Below are positions 25,592 to 33,652 of a DNA stretch of 33,749 bases, piece by piece (within the stretch, counting starts at the first letter, position 1; the number at the start of each line of letters is the position of its first letter). The notes under the pieces are model-generated. The model made no database searches and had not been told where the DNA came from. It was given only the letters and a program-made list of their open reading frames with translations. The DNA is from JAWLGW01 sp964569055 (GTDB lineage Bacteria; Planctomycetota; J058), in assembly GCA_964569055.1 (NCBI GenBank), contig CAZMSZ010000033.1, positions 1 to 33,749 of the forward strand, in the 5' to 3' direction. A program made the translations under genes and the position numbers.

Positions 25592-27100
25592 TCAGAGCGA
25601 GCGAGCGATCTCCAGCGCGCGGGTGACGAAGAACGCGACCAGGCCGCCCGCCCACAGCAGGAGGGCCGCGCCCTTGAGCCAGCCCAGACTGCCGGCCGAG
25701 GGCTGCTGGAGGGCGACGGGGCGCGGCCTGGGGAGGCGGCGCGTCGGGACGCCGGGGAGCGCCTCGGGCACGTGGTCGATCGCGCACGGGGTGGCGGCCG
25801 GGGGCGCGTCCGCCGCCGCGTCCGCGGCAGAGGCCGGGGCCTCGGACGCGATCGGCAGCGCCAGGACCACGTGCCGGTCGGGGTCGGCGCTGAGCGGNNN
25901 NNNNNNNNNNNNNNNNNNNNNNNNNNNNNNNNNNNNNNNNNNNNNNNNNNNNNNNNNNNNNNNNNNNNNNNNNNNNNNNNNNNNNNNNNNNNNNNNNGCG
26001 GTCCGCTCGCGCGCGATCCGCTCCTGCACGGGCGGGATCGACTCGGTGGGCGGGAGGTCCGCGCGGGGCCGGTCGTCGTCCGCATCGGCGGGGAGCGTGA
26101 AGCGCAGGCGCAGCGAGGCGAGCTCCAGCTCGTCCCCGTCGTTGGGGTGCCAGGTCGCCACCTCGCGCCCCCGCACCGCGAGGCCGCCCTGACCGCGCAG
26201 CGCGCGCACCAGGAACGAGCAGGGGCCGCGCCGCTCGATCCGCGCGTGGTAGCGCGAGACCCCGGCCTCGTCGAGGGCGAGGTCGCAGTCGGGGCTGCGC
26301 CCGAGCAGGAGGTCGCGGTCGAGCCGCGCGCGCGCCAGCTCCTCGTCGCCCTTGAGCACGACCACCTCGGGGCCCTCCTCGGCGGCCGCTCCGCTCGCGG
26401 CCGAGGCGGCGCGGCGCTCGCGCTCGCGGTAGACGAACCGCCGGCCCCCGATCTCGAGCACGTCGCCGTCGGAGAGCAGGGTGCGCGCGGCGGCGGCGAC
26501 CCCGTTCACCCGCACTCGCTCGGCGCGCCGGGAGAAGCTGAGCAGCGTCGCGCCCGTGAGGCCGACCGCGAGCAGCGCCAGCTTGCGCGGGCCGAACAGC
26601 CCGCCGGCCTGCAGGTCGCAGCCCGCGCCGCGCCCGAAGTGCAGCGCGCCGCTCCGCAAGGTGATCGCGCGCTCGTCCTCGAGCAGCAGGTAGCCGGTCC
26701 GCTGGGCGCAGCCCGGGCCGAGGGCGCGGGTCGGGAGCATGCGCGCCGTCTTGCCCAGGGCGAGGAAGCTGCGGAAGTCGCGGATCGCGGGCTGGTCGGG
26801 CCCCTCGAGGGGGAGCGAGACCGCGAGCACCAGGCTGCCGATCGCGATCCGGTCGCCGTCGTTGAGCCGGCGCGACCCCTCGAGCCGCTCGCCCGCGAGG
26901 TAGGTCCCGTTGGCGCTGCCGCGGTCGCGCAGCACGTAGTCGCCGTCGCGCCGCTCGATCACGGCGTGCAACCGCGACACGTCGGGCGACTCGAGGACCA
27001 GCTCGTTGCGCGCGTCGCGGCCGATCCGGATGTGCGCGGCGTCCGCGAACCGGCGGTGGGCGACCACGTCGTGCTTGCGGTAGGCGGTGAGGTCGATCAT
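25592..27100 (-). CDS. Triple-FHA-domain tail-anchored membrane protein (contains assembly gap)
   Basis: Protein of about 500 aa with three FHA or FHA-like domains that would bind phosphothreonine peptides. FHA1 (about 15-95) has IGRD, VSRLHAVI and SANGTYL, the conserved Gly-Arg, Ser..His and Asn-Gly. The middle one (about 150-235) is degenerate (HFGRGAGCDL, VRVNGVAA). FHA3 (about 250-340) has LLGRSPDCDL and VSRYHARI. A single C-terminal membrane helix (GAALLLWAGGLVAFFVTRA) leaves the FHA domains in the cytoplasm. A 100-N gap interrupts the linker; both sides are coding in the same coordinate frame, so the real gap should be one more than a multiple of three if the gene is intact. ATG 27100 lacks a clear ribosome-binding site but starts at the first FHA domain. 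Confidence 0.82.
   Translation of the reverse strand: MIDLTAYRKHDVVAHRRFADAAHIRIGRDARNELVLESPDVSRLHAVIERRDGDYVLRDRGSANGTYLAGERLEGSRRLNDGDRIAIGSLVLAVSLPLEGPDQPAIRDFRSFLALGKTARMLPTRALGPGCAQRTGYLLLEDERAITLRSGALHFGRGAGCDLQAGGLFGPRKLALLAVGLTGATLLSFSRRAERVRVNGVAAAARTLLSDGDVLEIGGRRFVYRERERRAASAASGAAAEEGPEVVVLKGDEELARARLDRDLLLGRSPDCDLALDEAGVSRYHARIERRGPCSFLVRALRGQGGLAVRGREVATWHPNDGDELELASLRLRFTLPADADDDRPRADLPPTESIPPVQERIARERTXXXXXXXXXXXXXXXXXXXXXXXXXXXXXXXXXXPLSADPDRHVVLALPIASEAPASAADAAADAPPAATPCAIDHVPEALPGVPTRRLPRPRPVALQQPSAGSLGWLKGAALLLWAGGLVAFFVTRALEIARSL
25898..25997. other. Assembly gap (100 N) inside the FHA gene
   Basis: A run of exactly 100 N in the region linking FHA3 to the membrane anchor. 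Low-complexity or repeated linker sequence may have broken the assembly. Confidence 0.95.
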
Positions 27101-27408
27101 GGCGGCCCCGGGCGCAACGGGCGGGCCGCGCTCCGGAGCGAGCGGCCCGCGCCGCGCACGAAATGGGTTCGGGGCGTCCCCGCCCGGCGTGCCCGGGCGG
27201 CCCCGCGGGGCGAATCCGCTCCGCCCGCGTCGTTTTTCCCCCGGGCGCGCGCGGGGCCTGGCCGGGCGCGGGCCGCGCGGGATCTCACGCCGGCCGCGTC
27301 GGTGCGTAAACCGCCTGCGAGCAACGAATGCGCGGGCTACGCCCACGGGACGCCCCCGGTGACCTGGGGATCGGGCGGTGCTACGTTGCCCGCAGGGAGG
27401 CGCGCGCC
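27101..27408. promoter_or_regulatory. Divergent intergenic region with hairpins
   Basis: This 308-bp region separates the FHA gene (minus) from the small acidic gene (plus). It holds an imperfect inverted repeat at 27121-27150 (GCGGGCCGC / GCGGCCCGC around the palindrome GCTCCGGAGC) and an 8-bp hairpin CCGCCCGG/CCGGGCGG near 27180-27200. No other gene is seen. Confidence 0.4.
27359..27387 (+). promoter_or_regulatory. Candidate promoter for the small acidic gene
   Basis: GTGACC (four of six), 17-nt spacer, TACGTT (three of six, preceded by GC). Transcription would start about 15 nt before the ATG, just ahead of GGGAGG. Confidence 0.4.
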
Positions 27409-27993
27409 ATGGGCGAGGTGACCGTACAGGAGTCGTGGGAGACGCTCGAAGACGAGCTCGGCGACGCCATGGAGACGCTGCGCGAGGCGGAGGACCTCTC
27501 GGACTACCTGCGCGCCCACAAGGAGCTGATCGCGGCCCTCGAGACGACGGGCTTCGACCTCGACGAGGCGCGCGGCATGAGCCTGCGCGAGCTCAAGGGC
27601 ACGATCGGCCACTGGCTCCTCCTGTATGGCCTGGGGCGCGAGGACTACTACGACGTGTTCGTGATCCCCGAGGACGCCCTCGACGAGGGCCTCAGCCGCG
27701 CGCTCGACGAGCTGCACGGGCGGGTGGTGGCCTTCGGAGAGACCTGCTACGACGCGCCCGAGCAGTGGGAGGCCTGGGCCTTGGTGGCGCTCGCCATGGG
27801 TCGAGCCAAGCTCGCCGACTTCGCCGCCGACGAGGAGCTGCGCGCCAAGCGCGGGCTCCCCCCGCTGGACCGCGCCCGGGTCAAGCAGGTGGCCGGCCGC
27901 TGGTCGAGCTACGCGGCGAGCGACGGGGGCGAGCTCGACGCCGCGGAGCTGCGGGTCAAGGTGATCGGCGTCACGCACCTGCGCGAGGGGTAG
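27409..27993 (+). CDS. Small acidic cytoplasmic protein of unknown function
   Basis: 194-aa protein, not recognised. It has no signal peptide or membrane segment and is strongly acidic at the N-terminus (ESWETLEDELGDAMETLREA). It is predicted mostly helical, with aromatic-rich stretches (GHWLLLYGLGREDYYDVFV; AFGETCYDAPEQWEAWAL). The C-terminal third is more basic (KRGLPPLDRARVKQVAGRW). GGGAGG lies 9 nt before the ATG, and codon use matches neighbours, so it is a real gene. It diverges from the FHA/prepilin pair and converges on mnmE with a 33-bp gap, so it is transcribed alone. Confidence 0.7.
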   Translation: MGEVTVQESWETLEDELGDAMETLREAEDLSDYLRAHKELIAALETTGFDLDEARGMSLRELKGTIGHWLLLYGLGREDYYDVFVIPEDALDEGLSRALDELHGRVVAFGETCYDAPEQWEAWALVALAMGRAKLADFAADEELRAKRGLPPLDRARVKQVAGRWSSYAASDGGELDAAELRVKVIGVTHLREG

Positions 27994-28026
27994 CGCGAGG
28001 AGCACTGACCCAAGCGCGACGGCCCA

Positions 28027-29388
28027 TCACTTCCCCACGCAGAAGCTCGCGAACAGCCGATCCAGCACGTCCTCGGTGGTGACCGCGCCGGTGAGCGCGC
28101 CGATCGCCTCGAGCGCCTCGCCGAGGTCCACCGCGGCGAGCTCGGCGCGGGCCGGCTCGCGGCTGGCGACGAGGGCCGCGGCGCGAGCTAGCGCGGCGCG
28201 CGCGCGGCGTAGCAGCTCGTCTTGGCGGGCGGTGCCGAGGAGGTCGGGCGCGGCGCCGCCCGCGCCGAGCGCGCGCGCGACCGCGGCCGCGAGCGCGGTG
28301 AGGCCCTCGCCGGTCCGGGCGCTGACCTCGAGCGGGGTCGCTCGGGCGCGCAGCGGCTCGGGCAGCGGCGCCGGCGCGCCGAGGTCGCGCTTGTTGAGCA
28401 CCAGCAGCGCGGGGCGCGCCTCCTCGCCGCCCGCCAGGAACGGCGCCGCGGCGGCTGGGTCGCGCCCGTCGACCACGAGCAGCACCAGGTCCGCCCCCTG
28501 CTCCGCCTCGGCCGCCGCCGCGAGCGCCAGGCGCTCGACGGGGTCGGCCGGCTCCTTCTCGCCCGCGGTGTCGAGGAGCGTGACCGGCCCCAGGGCGGGG
28601 ACCAGCCACCGCGCCGCGAGCACGTCGCGCGTGGTCCCGGCCTGCTCGGAGACGAGCGCCTCCGCCCCGGCGCGCCGCGCCAGCGCGTTCCACAGGGAGG
28701 ACTTGCCGGCGTTGGCGGGGCCGCGCAGCGCCACCACCGGGCGCTCGGCGTCCGCCAGCCTCCGCCCGCACGCCCGCTGCAGCCCGGCCAGCGCGGCGTC
28801 CGCCGCCGCGAGCCGCGCGGCCAGGTCGCCCGGCGCCGCGAGGTCGAGCTCCTCCTCGGAGAAGTCGATCGCGGCCTCGAGGTGCGCGAGCACGCCGAGC
28901 AGCGCCTCCTTGGCCGCGTCGAGCGGCGGGCGCGCGCCGCCCGCCAGGGCGCGCACGGCGGCGCGCGCCAGGAGCGCGTCCTCGCTGGTGGTGAGCGCGA
29001 GCACCGCCTCGGCCTGGGTCAGGTCGAGCCGGCCGTTCAAGAAGGCGCGCCGGGTGAACTCGCCGCGGTCGGCCAGGCGCGCGCCGGCGGCCTGCAGCGC
29101 GCGCAGGAGGCGCGCCGCCAGCGGCGGCGCGCCCGGGACCCACAGCTCGACCACGTCCTCGCCGGTGTAGCTGCGCGGCGCCCCGAACACCACCGCCTCG
29201 GCGGGGGCGGGAGGCCAGCCGGGCAGGTCGAGCGCGCCGGCGGCGAACCGACCGCCACGGCCACCGCCGGGAAGCGCCGGGAACAGCGCGCGCGCGAGGG
29301 CGTGCGCCTCGGGCCCCGAGAGGCGCACCACGGCGCGCGGGGAGGCGCCGGGCGGGGAGCTGAGCGCGACGATCGTGTCGCCGAGCAT
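28027..29388 (-). CDS. mnmE: tRNA modification GTPase MnmE
   Basis: 453-aa GTPase that, with MnmG, makes the 5-carboxymethylaminomethyl modification of wobble uridine in tRNA. The N-terminal folate-binding domain (1-115) contains SYTGEDVVEL and leads into GEFTRRAFLNGRLDLTQAEAV (in part). The inserted G domain (about 213-370) shows GPANAGKSS (P-loop), DTAGEKE (switch II) and NKRD (guanine specificity). The C-terminus ends FCVGK, the conserved C(I/V)GK with the functional Cys. ATG 29388 lies 9 nt after the yidC stop, a very common bacterial neighbourhood. The helical and G domains are Ala-rich, as expected from the base composition. Confidence 0.96.
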   Translation of the reverse strand: MLGDTIVALSSPPGASPRAVVRLSGPEAHALARALFPALPGGGRGGRFAAGALDLPGWPPAPAEAVVFGAPRSYTGEDVVELWVPGAPPLAARLLRALQAAGARLADRGEFTRRAFLNGRLDLTQAEAVLALTTSEDALLARAAVRALAGGARPPLDAAKEALLGVLAHLEAAIDFSEEELDLAAPGDLAARLAAADAALAGLQRACGRRLADAERPVVALRGPANAGKSSLWNALARRAGAEALVSEQAGTTRDVLAARWLVPALGPVTLLDTAGEKEPADPVERLALAAAAEAEQGADLVLLVVDGRDPAAAAPFLAGGEEARPALLVLNKRDLGAPAPLPEPLRARATPLEVSARTGEGLTALAAAVARALGAGGAAPDLLGTARQDELLRRARAALARAAALVASREPARAELAAVDLGEALEAIGALTGAVTTEDVLDRLFASFCVGK

Positions 29389-29397
29389 GCCCGCCGG

Positions 29398-31389
29398 CTA
29401 CTTCGCCGCCTTCTTGCCCTTGCCGCCGCCCTTGGCGCCGGCGCCGGCGGCGGGCCCCTCCTGCGCCTCGAGCTTGCTCTTGATCACCTTCTGCTCGGCG
29501 ATGCCCCACGTCGACGAGGTGATGAAGTACAGCATGAGGCCGCTGGGCATGGTGTAGAACAAGAACCCGAACAGCGGCATGATCCACTTCATCACGCGCT
29601 GCTGCTCCGCCATGCGCTCGTCGGTCGGCTTGGGCTGCAGCTGCTGCTGGAGCACGTAGGTCGCGACCATCACCAGCGGCAGCACCGAGAAGGCGTTGGT
29701 CCCGAGCAGCGGGAGGCTGAACGGCAGCCGGAACAGCACGTCGGGCGTGCTGAGGTCGGTGATCCACAGCGCGAACTCGGAGTGGCGCAGCAGGAACGAG
29801 TAGTTGAGCGCGTTGTAGAGGCCGATGAAGATCGGCATCTGCAGGAACAGCGGGCCGATGCAGCCGACCGGGTTGACCTCGTGCTTGCGCCACAGCTCCA
29901 TTTGGGCGGCCTGGAAGGCCTGCTGCTGCTCACGGGTCATGGACCCGTCCTTGCTCGAGTACTTCTCCTTGAGCTTGTTGATCTCGGGGCCGAGCTTCTG
30001 CATGCGGAACATGTTCCGCTGGCTCCACATGGAGAGCGGCATCAGCATCCCGCGCACGATGAACGTGAGCAGCAGGATCGAGACGCCCCAGTTGCCGACC
30101 ACCGCGTGCAGCCCCTGCAGCACCCAGATCAGCAGGCGCCCCATGGAGCCGAACCAGCCGAAGTAGACCAGCTCGTCGAGGCCGTGCTCCTCGTAGATCG
30201 GCTGGTCGAACACCTCGGTGTCCTGGCGCGGCCCGACGTAGAGCAAGAACTCCTGCACCTCGCGCCCGCCGGCGGGGACGGTGAATTCGGGCACCAGCCC
30301 GCGGGCGAGGCCCTGGTGGCCGGCCGCGTCGGGCGCCAGCCCGTCGACCTGGCCGGGCGGCCGCCCGATCGCCTGCAGCAGCCCCTGCGCATCGGCCTCG
30401 CGCACCTCCGTGCCCTCGGCCGGGATGGCCAGCGCGGTGAAGTACTTGGTCGCGAGGCCCCAGTAGGCGACCTTGCCCGACACGCTCACCTTGGTGGCGT
30501 CCGCCTTCTCGAAGTCGGAGACGACGTCGACCTCGCTGGTGAGCTGCCCCTCGGGGTCGCGCGCGGCCAGCACGTACTCGCGGCCGTAGCTGGCCCGGCC
30601 GACGTCCTGCTCGACCATCCCGGCGGGGCCGTAGAGGTAGTAGCCGAACTGCTGCGGGGCGCCCGTGGGGTTGATCACCTCGACGCGCAGGCGCATGTGG
30701 TAGAGCTTCGGCGGCTCGTCCTCCCCCTCGGCGGCGGGCGGGGCCTCGGGCGGCAGGTAGGTCTTCTTGAGCACCAGCCCGCCGCGCAGGCGGGTCGAGA
30801 ACTCGACCCCGCCGCCCTCGAGCAGCCGGTGCTCCCAGTCGCGCGTGGCCACGTCGGCCAGCTCGGGGTCGAGCGGCAACAGCGCGTAGCTGCGCGCCTC
30901 GGGGTGGTAGAGGTGGAGCGGCTGGAACAGCTCGGGCTCGCGGAGGTCGGCCTCGCGGCTCTGCTGCGGCGCGTAGACCGACTCGCGGATGTGCTTGAAC
31001 GTGAGCGAGCGGAGCGAGGCCCCCGCGGTCGAGAGCACCGCGGCGTGCTCGGGCGTCTCGAAGGGGACCGCCTCGTCGCGCGCGACGGTCGGCGTGGGCG
31101 CCGGCTCCTCGGCGCCGGACGCGCCCTGGCCGTCACCGCCGCGCTCGCCGCCCTGAGCGAGCGCCTCGCTGTCGGTCGGGGCCACGTCGCCGTTCGCGTC
31201 GAGCTGCGAGTCCACCTGCGCGGCTTGCGCGCGCTGCCACTGCTGATAGGCCCGGGCCTTCTCCTCCCACTCGCGCCGGGCCGGGGCGTAGACCAACGCG
31301 TAGTAGCCGAACATGAGCGCCATGACCGCCAGGACGGCGATCAGGCCGGTCTTGTCCACAGGGGGCTGCTGCTGTGCGCGCTGGTCCAT
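29398..31389 (-). CDS. yidC: Membrane protein insertase YidC
   Basis: 663-aa YidC/Oxa1/Alb3 insertase of the Gram-negative type. The first membrane helix is at about 14-34 (GLIAVLAVMALMFGYYALVY), followed by a large periplasmic beta domain (about 60-410). The conserved five-helix core starts near 415 (GWFGSMGRLLIWVLQGLHAV). The groove Arg is about residue 446 (LLTFIVRGMLMPLS). The cytoplasmic coiled-coil loop (MSRR-type region with QKLGPEINKLKEKY) and the final helices (LPLVMVATYVLQQQLQP; MPSGLMLYFITSS) are present; the tail is Lys-rich (KGGGKGKKAAK), as in YidC proteins that bind ribosomes. ATG 31389 has GAGG 8 nt upstream. The usual rpmH-rnpA-yidD partners are absent; a phosphoesterase gene precedes instead. 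Confidence 0.96.
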   Translation of the reverse strand: MDQRAQQQPPVDKTGLIAVLAVMALMFGYYALVYAPARREWEEKARAYQQWQRAQAAQVDSQLDANGDVAPTDSEALAQGGERGGDGQGASGAEEPAPTPTVARDEAVPFETPEHAAVLSTAGASLRSLTFKHIRESVYAPQQSREADLREPELFQPLHLYHPEARSYALLPLDPELADVATRDWEHRLLEGGGVEFSTRLRGGLVLKKTYLPPEAPPAAEGEDEPPKLYHMRLRVEVINPTGAPQQFGYYLYGPAGMVEQDVGRASYGREYVLAARDPEGQLTSEVDVVSDFEKADATKVSVSGKVAYWGLATKYFTALAIPAEGTEVREADAQGLLQAIGRPPGQVDGLAPDAAGHQGLARGLVPEFTVPAGGREVQEFLLYVGPRQDTEVFDQPIYEEHGLDELVYFGWFGSMGRLLIWVLQGLHAVVGNWGVSILLLTFIVRGMLMPLSMWSQRNMFRMQKLGPEINKLKEKYSSKDGSMTREQQQAFQAAQMELWRKHEVNPVGCIGPLFLQMPIFIGLYNALNYSFLLRHSEFALWITDLSTPDVLFRLPFSLPLLGTNAFSVLPLVMVATYVLQQQLQPKPTDERMAEQQRVMKWIMPLFGFLFYTMPSGLMLYFITSSTWGIAEQKVIKSKLEAQEGPAAGAGAKGGGKGKKAAK

Positions 31390-31425
31390 CGAGAGCCTCT
31401 ACGGCGCGACCGACGCCGCTGCGCG

Positions 31426-31452
31426 CGGCGCGCCGGGCCGGGCCGCGCGCCG
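31426..31452 (-). terminator. GC-rich hairpin between phosphoesterase gene and yidC
   Basis: CGGCGCGC and GCGCGCCG form an 8-bp stem around an 11-nt GC loop in the 99-bp gap. It could attenuate or end the phosphoesterase transcript, but has no T run on the minus strand. Confidence 0.35.
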
Positions 31453-31488
31453 GACGCGCGCGGAGCGGGTTGTGGCGTGCGGGCCCAG

Positions 31489-32253
31489 CTAGCGGCCTTC
31501 CTTGAGGCGCAGCGCCAGGTACTCCGGGAGTCGATCGATCTTCGACATCAGCTCGATCGTGGCGTCGATGTCGTAAGCGACCCGCCGGAACAGCACCGTC
31601 TTCCCGTCGAACAACACGTAGCTCGACTTCGCGTTGCCGTCCCGCGGCTGGCCGACGGAGCCCACGTTGATGATCACCTTCTCGTCGTCGAGCGTGTACT
31701 CGTTGTCACCGTCCTGGGGGAGCTTGAACAGGCCGCTCTCGGTCATCACCCCGGGCGCGTGGGTGTGGCCGTTGAAGGCCACACGCTCCACGTGCTCGAA
31801 GATCCCGTAGATCTTCTCCGGGTTGAGCACGTCGGTGGGGAACAAGTACTCGCGCGTGGGGTCGCGCGGCGAACCGTGCACGTACTGCACGCCCGAGCCG
31901 TCGTCCTCCTCGACCGAGATCGGCAGGTCCCCGAGGAACTGCCAGCGCAGGTTGCGCAGCTCCTCGGGCTCGCTCTCGAGGTGGAACTGATCGCGCGTCC
32001 AGTCGACGGCGGCCTTGGCCTTGGGGTTGAACCCGACCGCGCCGTACAGCACGGCCTCCTCGTGGTTGCCGAGGATCGTGAACTTGAAGCGGGTGCGCGC
32101 GATGTCGACGCAGGGGAGCGGCTGCGGGCCGTAGCCGATCACGTCGCCGAGGCAGACGATCTCGTCCGCCTTGTGCTCCTCGATGTCTTTGATCACCGCG
32201 GTGAGGGCCGCGAGGTTCGAGTGAATGTCACTTACGATCGCAGTGACCGGCAC
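31489..32253 (-). CDS. YfcE/MJ0936-like metallophosphoesterase
   Basis: 254-aa calcineurin-like phosphoesterase. All metal-binding motifs are visible: Asp9-x-His11 (SDIHSN), Asp37 (GDVIGYGP), Asn63-His64 (GNHE), His126 (VHGSP), and His163/His165 (NGHTHAP). These bind two metals for hydrolysis of phosphodiesters or phosphomonoesters; GDVIGYGP places it in the bacterial phosphodiesterase/diadenosine-tetraphosphatase-like cytoplasmic group. The substrate is unknown. GTG 32253 follows a purine-rich AGGGGGG, and a promoter with TAAGAT lies upstream. It is notably less GC-rich than its neighbours (EKIYGIFEHVERVAF; NEYTLDDEKVIINVG), which may reflect high conservation. Confidence 0.92.
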   Translation of the reverse strand: MPVTAIVSDIHSNLAALTAVIKDIEEHKADEIVCLGDVIGYGPQPLPCVDIARTRFKFTILGNHEEAVLYGAVGFNPKAKAAVDWTRDQFHLESEPEELRNLRWQFLGDLPISVEEDDGSGVQYVHGSPRDPTREYLFPTDVLNPEKIYGIFEHVERVAFNGHTHAPGVMTESGLFKLPQDGDNEYTLDDEKVIINVGSVGQPRDGNAKSSYVLFDGKTVLFRRVAYDIDATIELMSKIDRLPEYLALRLKEGR

Positions 32254-32282
32254 GGGCGGCCCCCCCTGGAAACGCGTAACTT

Positions 32283-32310
32283 ATCTTAGCGAGCAGGCCC
32301 CGTGAAGCAA
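32283..32310 (-). promoter_or_regulatory. Sigma70-type promoter for the phosphoesterase gene
   Basis: Minus strand TTGCTT (three of six), 16-nt spacer, TAAGAT (four of six) in a locally AT-rich patch, about 30 nt before the GTG start. Confidence 0.45.
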
Positions 32311-32348
32311 AGGAGCGCGCGGGGCGGGGTTTTGCGCGTAAGCCGCGC

Positions 32349-32873
32349 TCAGGGGAGCGCCCACACGACCTTGCCGATCACCAGGCGCCGCGGGATCGAC
32401 CCCAGGCGGCGGGAGTCGACCGAGTCGTTGCGGTTGTCGCCCAGGAGGAAGAAGTGGTCGGGCTCGACCCGCACGGGGGCCAGCGCGCCGGTGGTGGTCC
32501 CCGGCTTGAGGTAGGGGTCGGCGAGCTCGAACCCGTCGGCGTAGAGGTGGCCGCCCTCGGTGAGCAGCTGCTCGCCGGGGAGGCCGAGGACGCGCTTGAC
32601 CAGGACCTCGTCGGGGGCGATCGGGTTGTGGAACACGAGCAGGTCGCCGCGGGCCACCTCGCCGAGCGGGCGCAGCACGAGCAGGCGCTGACCGTGGTGG
32701 AGGGCGGGCTCCATGGAGGCCCCGTCCACCTGGAACACGGTGAGGAGCAGCGCGTGACACGCGACCAGGGCGGCGGCCGCGCAGCCGAGGACCACGGCCG
32801 TCCAGCTCAGCCAGCGCGGCAAGAAAGGGCGCGGGTCGGGGCGCGTCGCGGGGGGCTGGGGCAGGTCGGTCAC
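32349..32873 (-). CDS. lepB: Signal peptidase I
   Basis: 174-aa S26 leader peptidase that removes Sec/Tat signal peptides at the outer face of the inner membrane. One N-terminal membrane helix (about 21-47, WTAVVLGCAAAALVACHALLL in part) precedes the catalytic Ser53 (GASMEPAL). The general base Lys93 lies in EVLVKRVLGLPGE, and the family box GDNRNDSVDSR occurs at 145-155. GTG 32873 gives the normal short cytoplasmic N-terminus; the frame continues upstream without sense. The protein is compact compared with E. coli LepB and has no second membrane helix. Many exported proteins in the window are its likely substrates. Confidence 0.94.
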   Translation of the reverse strand: MTDLPQPPATRPDPRPFLPRWLSWTAVVLGCAAAALVACHALLLTVFQVDGASMEPALHHGQRLLVLRPLGEVARGDLLVFHNPIAPDEVLVKRVLGLPGEQLLTEGGHLYADGFELADPYLKPGTTTGALAPVRVEPDHFFLLGDNRNDSVDSRRLGSIPRRLVIGKVVWALP

Positions 32874-32898
32874 GAGCAGGGGACGCGCTCCGGGCCCG

Positions 32899-32904
32899 AG
32901 GATA
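32899..32904 (-). promoter_or_regulatory. Candidate -10 element of lepB
   Basis: TATCCT (four of six) on the minus strand, 25 nt before the GTG start. No convincing -35 is seen. Confidence 0.3.
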
Positions 32905-32990
32905 GCGGTGGCGAGGGGCCCGCGACAGGCCGCGCGGGGGTGACAGGGCCGCGCGCGGAGCGCGGTAAGCGTCGGCGAAGGAGATGCGCC

Positions 32991-33578
32991 GTGACCCGCG
33001 TCGTCGACGAGCCCTGCCTGGTCCTGAACCGCCGCTGGCAGCCGGTCGCCTTCCTCTCGGTGGGCGTCGCGATCACCTCGGTGCTGCGCGAGATGGCCTG
33101 GGTGCTGCACCCCGACACCTACGAGCTGCTGGAGTGGGAGCCCTGGTGCGAGTTCGCGCCGCACGCCGCCCGGCGGGTCACGACCCCGAGCGGGTCGGTC
33201 CCGGCGCCCGAGGTCGTGGTGCTCCGCGAGTACGAGGAGCAGCCGCGGCGGGGCGTGGCCATGTCGCGCAAGAACCTGTTCCGGCGCGACGGCTGGGCCT
33301 GCCAGTACTGCGGGGCCCGCCCCCGCGTCGAGGCGCTGACGATCGACCACGTGCTGCCGCGCTCGCGCGGGGGCCCGACGAGCTGGGAGAACTGCGTGGC
33401 CGCCTGCGGGCCCTGCAACCGGCGCAAGGCCGACCGCACGCCCGACGAGGCGGGGCTGCGGCTGCGGGTCAAGCCGCGGCGGCCGGCCTGGAAGCCGCTG
33501 CTGACCGTGCCCGAGCGCCACTTCCGCGCCGGGTGGGCCCCCTTCGTCGAGGCGGGCGCGGTCGAGGTCGTGCGGTAG
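32991..33578 (+). CDS. HNH endonuclease family protein
   Basis: 195-aa protein with a C-terminal HNH nuclease fold. A zinc-ribbon pair Cys104/Cys107 (CQYC) and Cys139/Cys142 (CGPC) brackets the metal site: Asp119-His120 (LTIDHVLPRSRGG), Asn134 and Asn143 (CNRRKADRTP). The N-terminal 80 residues (VLNRRWQPVAFLSVGVAI in part) are typical of the widespread stand-alone HNH family found singly in many genomes, whose role is unsettled. GTG 32991 is chosen because AAGGAG lies 9 nt upstream; the ATG at 32984 is out of frame. It diverges from lepB across 117 bp and is followed by a hairpin, so it is monocistronic. No methylase or restriction partner is nearby. Confidence 0.9.
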   Translation: MTRVVDEPCLVLNRRWQPVAFLSVGVAITSVLREMAWVLHPDTYELLEWEPWCEFAPHAARRVTTPSGSVPAPEVVVLREYEEQPRRGVAMSRKNLFRRDGWACQYCGARPRVEALTIDHVLPRSRGGPTSWENCVAACGPCNRRKADRTPDEAGLRLRVKPRRPAWKPLLTVPERHFRAGWAPFVEAGAVEVVR

Positions 33579-33580
33579 GG

Positions 33581-33608
33581 AGCGGGCGGGGGCGTGCCTC
33601 CGCCCGCT
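33581..33608 (+). terminator. Hairpin after the HNH gene
   Basis: A 13-bp stem with a single G-T pair (AGCGGGCGGGGGC against GCCTCCGCCCGCT) and a two-base turn begins 3 nt after the stop codon; TGCTCTTCC-like sequence follows. A probable terminator despite the weak T content. Confidence 0.65.
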
Positions 33609-33652
33609 GCTCTTCCGGAGGGCGGGCGCGCCGCCTCCGAGGCCGAGGCCTC

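Noticed and set aside
32991..33578. HNH gene as part of a restriction system or mobile intron
   Set aside because: No methylase, reverse transcriptase or intron boundary is present; it resembles the common stand-alone HNH family.
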